Shown here: positions 6,749-8,246 of the stretch, piece after piece | Layout of the letters: each line of letters starts with the position of its first letter | How positions within the stretch are numbered: position 1 is the first letter of the stretch | Assembly: GCA_964415605.1 (NCBI GenBank) | Contig: CAYQBA010000191.1 | Location: 1 to 8,246, forward strand | Length of the DNA stretch: 8,246 nt | Direction of reading: 5' to 3' | DNA from: UCB3 sp964415605 | Lineage (GTDB): Bacteria; Chloroflexota; Anaerolineae; Epilineales; Epilineaceae | Translations under genes and position numbers: made by a program | The notes under the pieces: model-generated | What the model was told of the DNA's origin: nothing | Databases searched by the model: none | What the model saw: only the letters and a program-made list of their open reading frames with translations

Positions 6749-8187
6749 GCCAATCGGCACCGGCGGGAGACCGACCGCCGGCGGCTGCCGACATCGTGCT
6801 GACGCACGGCTACTTCCTCGAAGAGGATGCCCACGAACGCAAGCACATGAAGCCGTACCCGCCGCTGGGGCTCCTCTACCTCTCGGCATTCCTCAAGCGT
6901 GCCGGCTTCGCGCCGATCGTGGTGGACACGACGTTCGCGGATCGCGCCGCGCTGTGGGCTTGCCTCGAGGCCCGCATGGCGCCCGTGCTGGGGATCTACA
7001 CCAACCTGCTGACCCGCGCCGCGGTGCTCGAGATCGTCGCCCGAGCGCGCCAGGCCGGCTGGACGATCGTGCTCGGCGGTCCGGAAGCCGCCAATCACGT
7101 CGACGCGTACCTGGCGCACGGGGCCGACGTCGTCGTCATCGGCGAAGGCGAGCTGACGCTCGCCGCGCTGCTGCCCGCCATCGCCGCCGGTGGCGCCCAC
7201 CGGTTGCACGCCGTCGCTGGCATCGCCTTCCGCGACGAAGTCGGCACGGTCGTGCGCACGCCCGCCCGACCCTCGATGCGCAACCTCGACGCGCTGCCGT
7301 GGCCGGACCGCGAAGCCGTCGACCTTCACCTCTACCTCGACTGCTGGCACACCCATCACGGCCTCGCTTCGCTCAACCTCATCACGGCGCGCGGCTGTCC
7401 GTACACGTGCCGGTGGTGCAGCCACGCGGTGTTTGGCTTCGGACACGCCCGGCGCTCGCCGGACGCGGTGGCCGACGAGGTGGCGTGGATCCACGCTCGC
7501 TACGGCCCGGATCGCCTGTGGTACGCTGACGACGTCTTCAGCATCAACCATCGCTGGCTTGGGTCGTTCGCGGCGACGATGCGGGCGCGTGGGCTGGCCA
7601 TCCCGTTCGAGTGCATCACCCGCGCCGACCGCGTCGACGCCGAGATCGCCGAGATCCTCCAGCGGCTGGGGTGCGAGCGCGTCTGGCTCGGCTCGGAGAG
7701 CGGCTCGCAGCGCGTGCTGGACGCGATGTCGCGCGGCGTCACGGTCGACCAGGTGCGCGCCTCTACCCGCTTGCTGCAGGCCGCGGGCATCCAGGTCGGG
7801 ATGTTCCTCATGTGGGGCTACGAGGTCGAAGGCCACGACGATGTCGCCGCGACGATCGCACACGTCAAGCGGACGCTGCCCGACGTCTTCTTGACCACGG
7901 TGGCCTATCCCATCGCCGGCACACCCTATCACGCCGACGTCGGCGATCGGCTGGTGGCGCCGGCCGACTGGGCCAGCGCGACGGACCGCGACCACCGCGT
8001 CCGCGGGCGGCGATCGCGGCGATACTATGGCTTTGCGACGGATCGGCTTCGGCACGAAGTGGCGCTCCACCGGCTGCGCCAGGCCGGGCTGTCGCCCGGG
8101 ACGGTCGGCGCGGCCGTTCGGGCCGCAGCCGGCGCGGCGCGCGCGCGCGCCGGCATGCGCCTTGCGGCCGGCGAGGTCGAGGCGTGA
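6745..8187 (+). CDS. B12-binding-domain radical SAM protein (BchE/HpnJ-like superfamily), substrate unknown
   Basis: This 480-residue enzyme combines an N-terminal cobalamin-binding-type Rossmann domain (about 14-150) with a radical SAM barrel (about 205-400). The first shows PYPPLGLLYLSAFLKRAGF, LGGPEA and VVVIGEGELT. The DxHxxG histidine motif of methionine synthase is absent, as is common in this superfamily. The [4Fe-4S]/SAM site is CPYTCRWC, with cysteines 218, 222 and 225. Downstream are WYADDVFSI, WLGSESGSQRVLDAM and FLMWGYEVEG, typical of the group holding BchE, HpnJ and class B methyltransferases. A basic C-terminal segment (RVRGRRSRRYYGF) follows. The reaction cannot be assigned; annotation as Mg-protoporphyrin cyclase would be over-specific. 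The start is GTG 6745, whose GTGA overlaps the preceding stop as at the next junction. In-frame GTG 6736 would add three residues. Confidence 0.87.
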   Translation: MSQSAPAGDRPPAAADIVLTHGYFLEEDAHERKHMKPYPPLGLLYLSAFLKRAGFAPIVVDTTFADRAALWACLEARMAPVLGIYTNLLTRAAVLEIVARARQAGWTIVLGGPEAANHVDAYLAHGADVVVIGEGELTLAALLPAIAAGGAHRLHAVAGIAFRDEVGTVVRTPARPSMRNLDALPWPDREAVDLHLYLDCWHTHHGLASLNLITARGCPYTCRWCSHAVFGFGHARRSPDAVADEVAWIHARYGPDRLWYADDVFSINHRWLGSFAATMRARGLAIPFECITRADRVDAEIAEILQRLGCERVWLGSESGSQRVLDAMSRGVTVDQVRASTRLLQAAGIQVGMFLMWGYEVEGHDDVAATIAHVKRTLPDVFLTTVAYPIAGTPYHADVGDRLVAPADWASATDRDHRVRGRRSRRYYGFATDRLRHEVALHRLRQAGLSPGTVGAAVRAAAGAARARAGMRLAAGEVEA

Positions 8188-8246
8188 GCCACGCGGCGGG
8201 CGGGCCGCTCGACCGCGCGTCGACGCCCGCGCCGGCCGGCATCCTC
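8184..8246 (+). CDS. start of an unrecognised gene (3' partial)
   Basis: A GTG codon at 8184 overlaps the radical SAM stop as GTGA and opens a frame that stays open for 21 codons to the window edge. The deduced start, MSHAAGGPLDRASTPAPAGI, is Ala/Pro/Gly-rich and has no recognisable motif. The junction copies the previous one (GTGAGCCA at both), which supports a real coupled gene. No function can be proposed from this fragment. Confidence 0.5.
   Translation, partial: MSHAAGGPLDRASTPAPAGIL

Noticed and set aside
5909..6889. Minus-strand open frame opposite the VWA linker and domain
   Set aside because: The Arg/Gly run is the reverse reading of the Pro/Thr linker codons. It has no start context or recognisable domain.
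8137..8150. Alternating (GC)7 tract, considered as Z-DNA or a regulatory element
   Set aside because: It is explained by Ala-Arg codons near the end of the radical SAM protein, in a region already dominated by GC-ending codons.

Overview
The window is GC-rich, bacterial, and coded entirely on the + strand. Its best taxonomic fit is Chloroflexota or a close relative. The grounds are a secreted von Willebrand A (VWA) protein with a Pro/Thr linker ending in YLPVAL, a DUF5667/DUF5666-like membrane protein beside an ECF sigma factor, and overall gene style. This is a judgement from family resemblance and was not checked by a search.

Layout. Positions 1-213 are the end of a miaB-type tRNA methylthiotransferase (TRAM domain). 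A 275-bp intergenic region follows. It holds a well-formed promoter (TTGCGT, 17 bp, TATAAT) whose spacer contains a GAAC-N4-GTTC element resembling the LexA/SOS box of Gram-positive-type bacteria. That promoter drives a complete type IIA topoisomerase A subunit (489-2969). The subunit has an intact Arg-Tyr catalytic pair, but it lacks a recognisable GyrA-box and has Gln and Gly at the two quinolone-contact positions.

From about 3016 a second transcription unit begins. Its apparent promoter (TTGCGC, 16 bp, TATCAT) sits 7 bp before an ATG, as expected for a leaderless mRNA. The unit encodes, in tight order: an ECF-type sigma factor; a single-pass membrane protein of anti-sigma type with an external DUF5666-like domain and an Asp/Gly repeat tail; a secreted protein with one degenerate and one intact VWA domain; a cobalamin-binding-type radical SAM enzyme; and the first 21 codons of another gene. 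The junctions are ATGA, a 9-bp gap, GTGA and GTGA, so translation is probably coupled.

Reading of the system. The second unit looks like a sigma factor/membrane-regulator pair controlling export of a cell-surface or secreted VWA protein, with a radical SAM enzyme of unknown substrate in the same unit. The individual families are known. The combination is the most interesting thing here, and its function cannot be fixed from the sequence alone.
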